Below, one piece after another: positions 1-64,000 of a stretch of DNA of 64,000 nucleotides. This DNA is from Ophioderma brevispina (taxonomy: Eukaryota; Echinodermata; Ophiuroidea; Amphilepidida; Ophiodermatidae), in NCBI GenBank assembly GCA_023653785.1, contig JAMKCH010035941.1, forward strand, positions 1 through 64,000. The letters are read 5' to 3'. The position numbers were made by a program, and so were the translations under genes. Position 1 is the stretch's first letter; each line of letters starts with the position of its first letter. The notes beneath the pieces are model-generated. The model saw nothing but the letters and a program-made list of their open reading frames with translations, was not told the origin of the DNA and did no database searches.

Positions 1-129
1 CAGTCATCATTTTTTTTGCAAATGACCCCCCAAGAGAATTAACCTTGCTGTTTCTGGAAGTCTTTCATAATATTCCAACAAATTTGATTGGATGCTAGTT
101 TGTTTGTCATTAATGTTACAATATTTTTG

Positions 130-62635
<62,506 letters not shown>

Positions 62636-64000
62636 GTACAACAAGCATCCTGTTGATATGGCGGGCAGCCATGTTGGATATACCGTGCAGTATAGCGGAG
62701 GATTTCTCGTTAATGCTAAGACAAAAATAGCTGACCTTTTTCCATTAGTTGAAAAGCGTGCCTTCATTTACTATTAGTAGTATTTTAGTATGCAATAGCG
62801 GAACACGTCAAATTAATGTGGATAGAGCTTAATAGCGAGCATCATCTCTTTCTGCCGTATTTTCTGGACAAGAGAGTATTTGCTCAATTGTTAATAGGGT
62901 TCCAAATGTTGTAGTGTTCACCTTAAGAAAACTAGGATTCTTACTGTCATAGCTATTGAGAAGTGACTCATTACAGACAATTTGGAACAAATTTCCTCAG
63001 AAATCTTCCAAAAGGAACATCAACATAAGACTATCAGTTCAGTATTCTGTTCAATGAATTGGAAGTTGTTACTCAAATGCTAAAGTCCTCTAGCAACTGC
63101 ACGGATTTATCAATCATGGTTGTTTAAGTCGGCTTGTTTGTGTCCTCATTTAAGCATTTTTACATTGAGTTTGAGCATGTAGGTGATGGCTCGTCTTGCA
63201 CCCAATGCTCACATCCGTGTAGCCAAATTCACAAACACATATGTATATTTACTTCAACACCAATTCCTCCATTTTTTCTCTTTTGAAATCCTTGGGTTTT
63301 TTCACCGATTACCATATCACAACAATCTTTTATTTTCATTTGCAGGTTGACATGAATCTTGACCCTTTTATTTGATTTTGTTTCAGTTGCTGCTTTCTTT
63401 TTTTTATTTAATTCTTCCATTTTCCCTCTTGCCAGTATGGTTAAGGATATTCACAGCAGAAGATTTGTGTGCCACTTCTTTATGTGGTTTGTTAAGGCTT
63501 TGACAGAGGTCACAGGTTCAGAGGTCAGAGGTTAAATTCCATCCACTTGTCTGTGGATGGTGTGGTAGGCTGCTTCCTGTGCAAACTCAGTCATCTGATG
63601 TCTGAACAGAATGAGGCCTAATAAAAGTTTGCTTGTCTGGACCACATGCCCCAAAGTTTTGAAAATGGGAAAATTTTTATTTTTCTATGTAAGTGAATAC
63701 AAAGCAAATTTATGATTTTTTAATGCTTTACTTAATTATTATAACGTGGGAGTGCAAAATGATGCTTTGTAGAGTGGGTGACCTAATCATGGTCTGATTT
63801 TTCATGTTTTCCTCTTCATCACATGTAAGCATATCAAAAACATCAAATTACAAATTTTGAGTTTAATCCGTCCAGCTGTTAGGATAGTAGAAGCAAAAAT
63901 GTGTACCAAACTGGTCCATAGGACAGTGTGTGTGTTTGGGAGCAAGTGTGGTCAACTACATTTGTGGATATTTTGTTCATAACATCAAAAGGAAACATTT
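62636..64000. other. Right end of window: intron or 3' region
   Basis: Apart from the possible terminal exon at 63346-63375, no exon is supported. The gene probably continues. Confidence 0.4.
63346..63375 (+). CDS. ANK: Possible alternative terminal exon VDMNLDPFI-stop
   Basis: After TTTCATTTGCAG the phase-0 frame reads VDMNLDPFI then TGA. AATAAA follows at 63620-63625. It could end an isoform after the 13-codon cassettes. It is very short and has no homology; chance is possible. Confidence 0.25.
   Translation, partial: VDMNLDPFI

Overview
The window is a stretch of animal nuclear DNA. It is AT-rich and intron-dense, with 18-300 nt exons bounded by AG/GT splice sites and introns full of short TIR elements, tRNA-derived SINE pieces and minisatellites. 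One gene, on the + strand, runs through the whole window and continues past both ends: a canonical ankyrin (the spectrin-binding membrane adaptor of the ANK1/2/3, fly Ank2 and worm unc-44 family). I infer an invertebrate deuterostome, most likely an echinoderm or hemichordate. The basis is the vertebrate-like exon phases and peptide similarity plus the character of the intronic repeats, so the species call is weak. No second protein gene is convincing on either strand.

Layout. 130-12922: eleven exons carrying about 16 ankyrin repeats, which I take to be roughly repeats 9-24 of the usual 24; the earlier ones lie upstream. 14693-20769: acidic linker exons. 22586-33423: the ZU5-ZU5-UPA spectrin-binding supermodule in eight exons, one of them (23518-23619) a duplicated ZU5 segment that can be skipped in frame. 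34503-51961: an 18.5 kb stretch between UPA and the death domain holding only tiny, mostly phase-0, E/K-rich exons and no giant exon. 53110-54456: the death domain. 54298-62635: C-terminal regulatory exons, with a probable terminal exon at 56030 and further short phase-0 cassettes beyond it.

The protein is expected to hold membrane proteins through the repeats and beta-spectrin through the first ZU5 domain. Its linkers and tail look built for alternative splicing.

Data quality is patchy. Many ankyrin-repeat exons and tandem arrays contain 1-2 nt insertions or deletions, while other exons are perfectly open. This looks like unpolished long-read consensus rather than a pseudogene, because splice sites, exon order and domain order are intact. 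Frames quoted for those exons are therefore approximate.

The introns hold several small mobile-element families: TTAA-flanked TIR elements (four), GTGTCGTCTGC-ended elements (three), a hAT-type MITE with an 8 bp target duplication, large fold-back elements, a ~0.9 kb TIR element, a CCAAT-bearing repeat (four copies), and composite repeats that begin with a short hairpin and contain tandem arrays, including a 177 nt pure G run. I did not find a new defence or enzymatic system. The most interesting features are the splicing architecture of the ankyrin gene and the repeat families.
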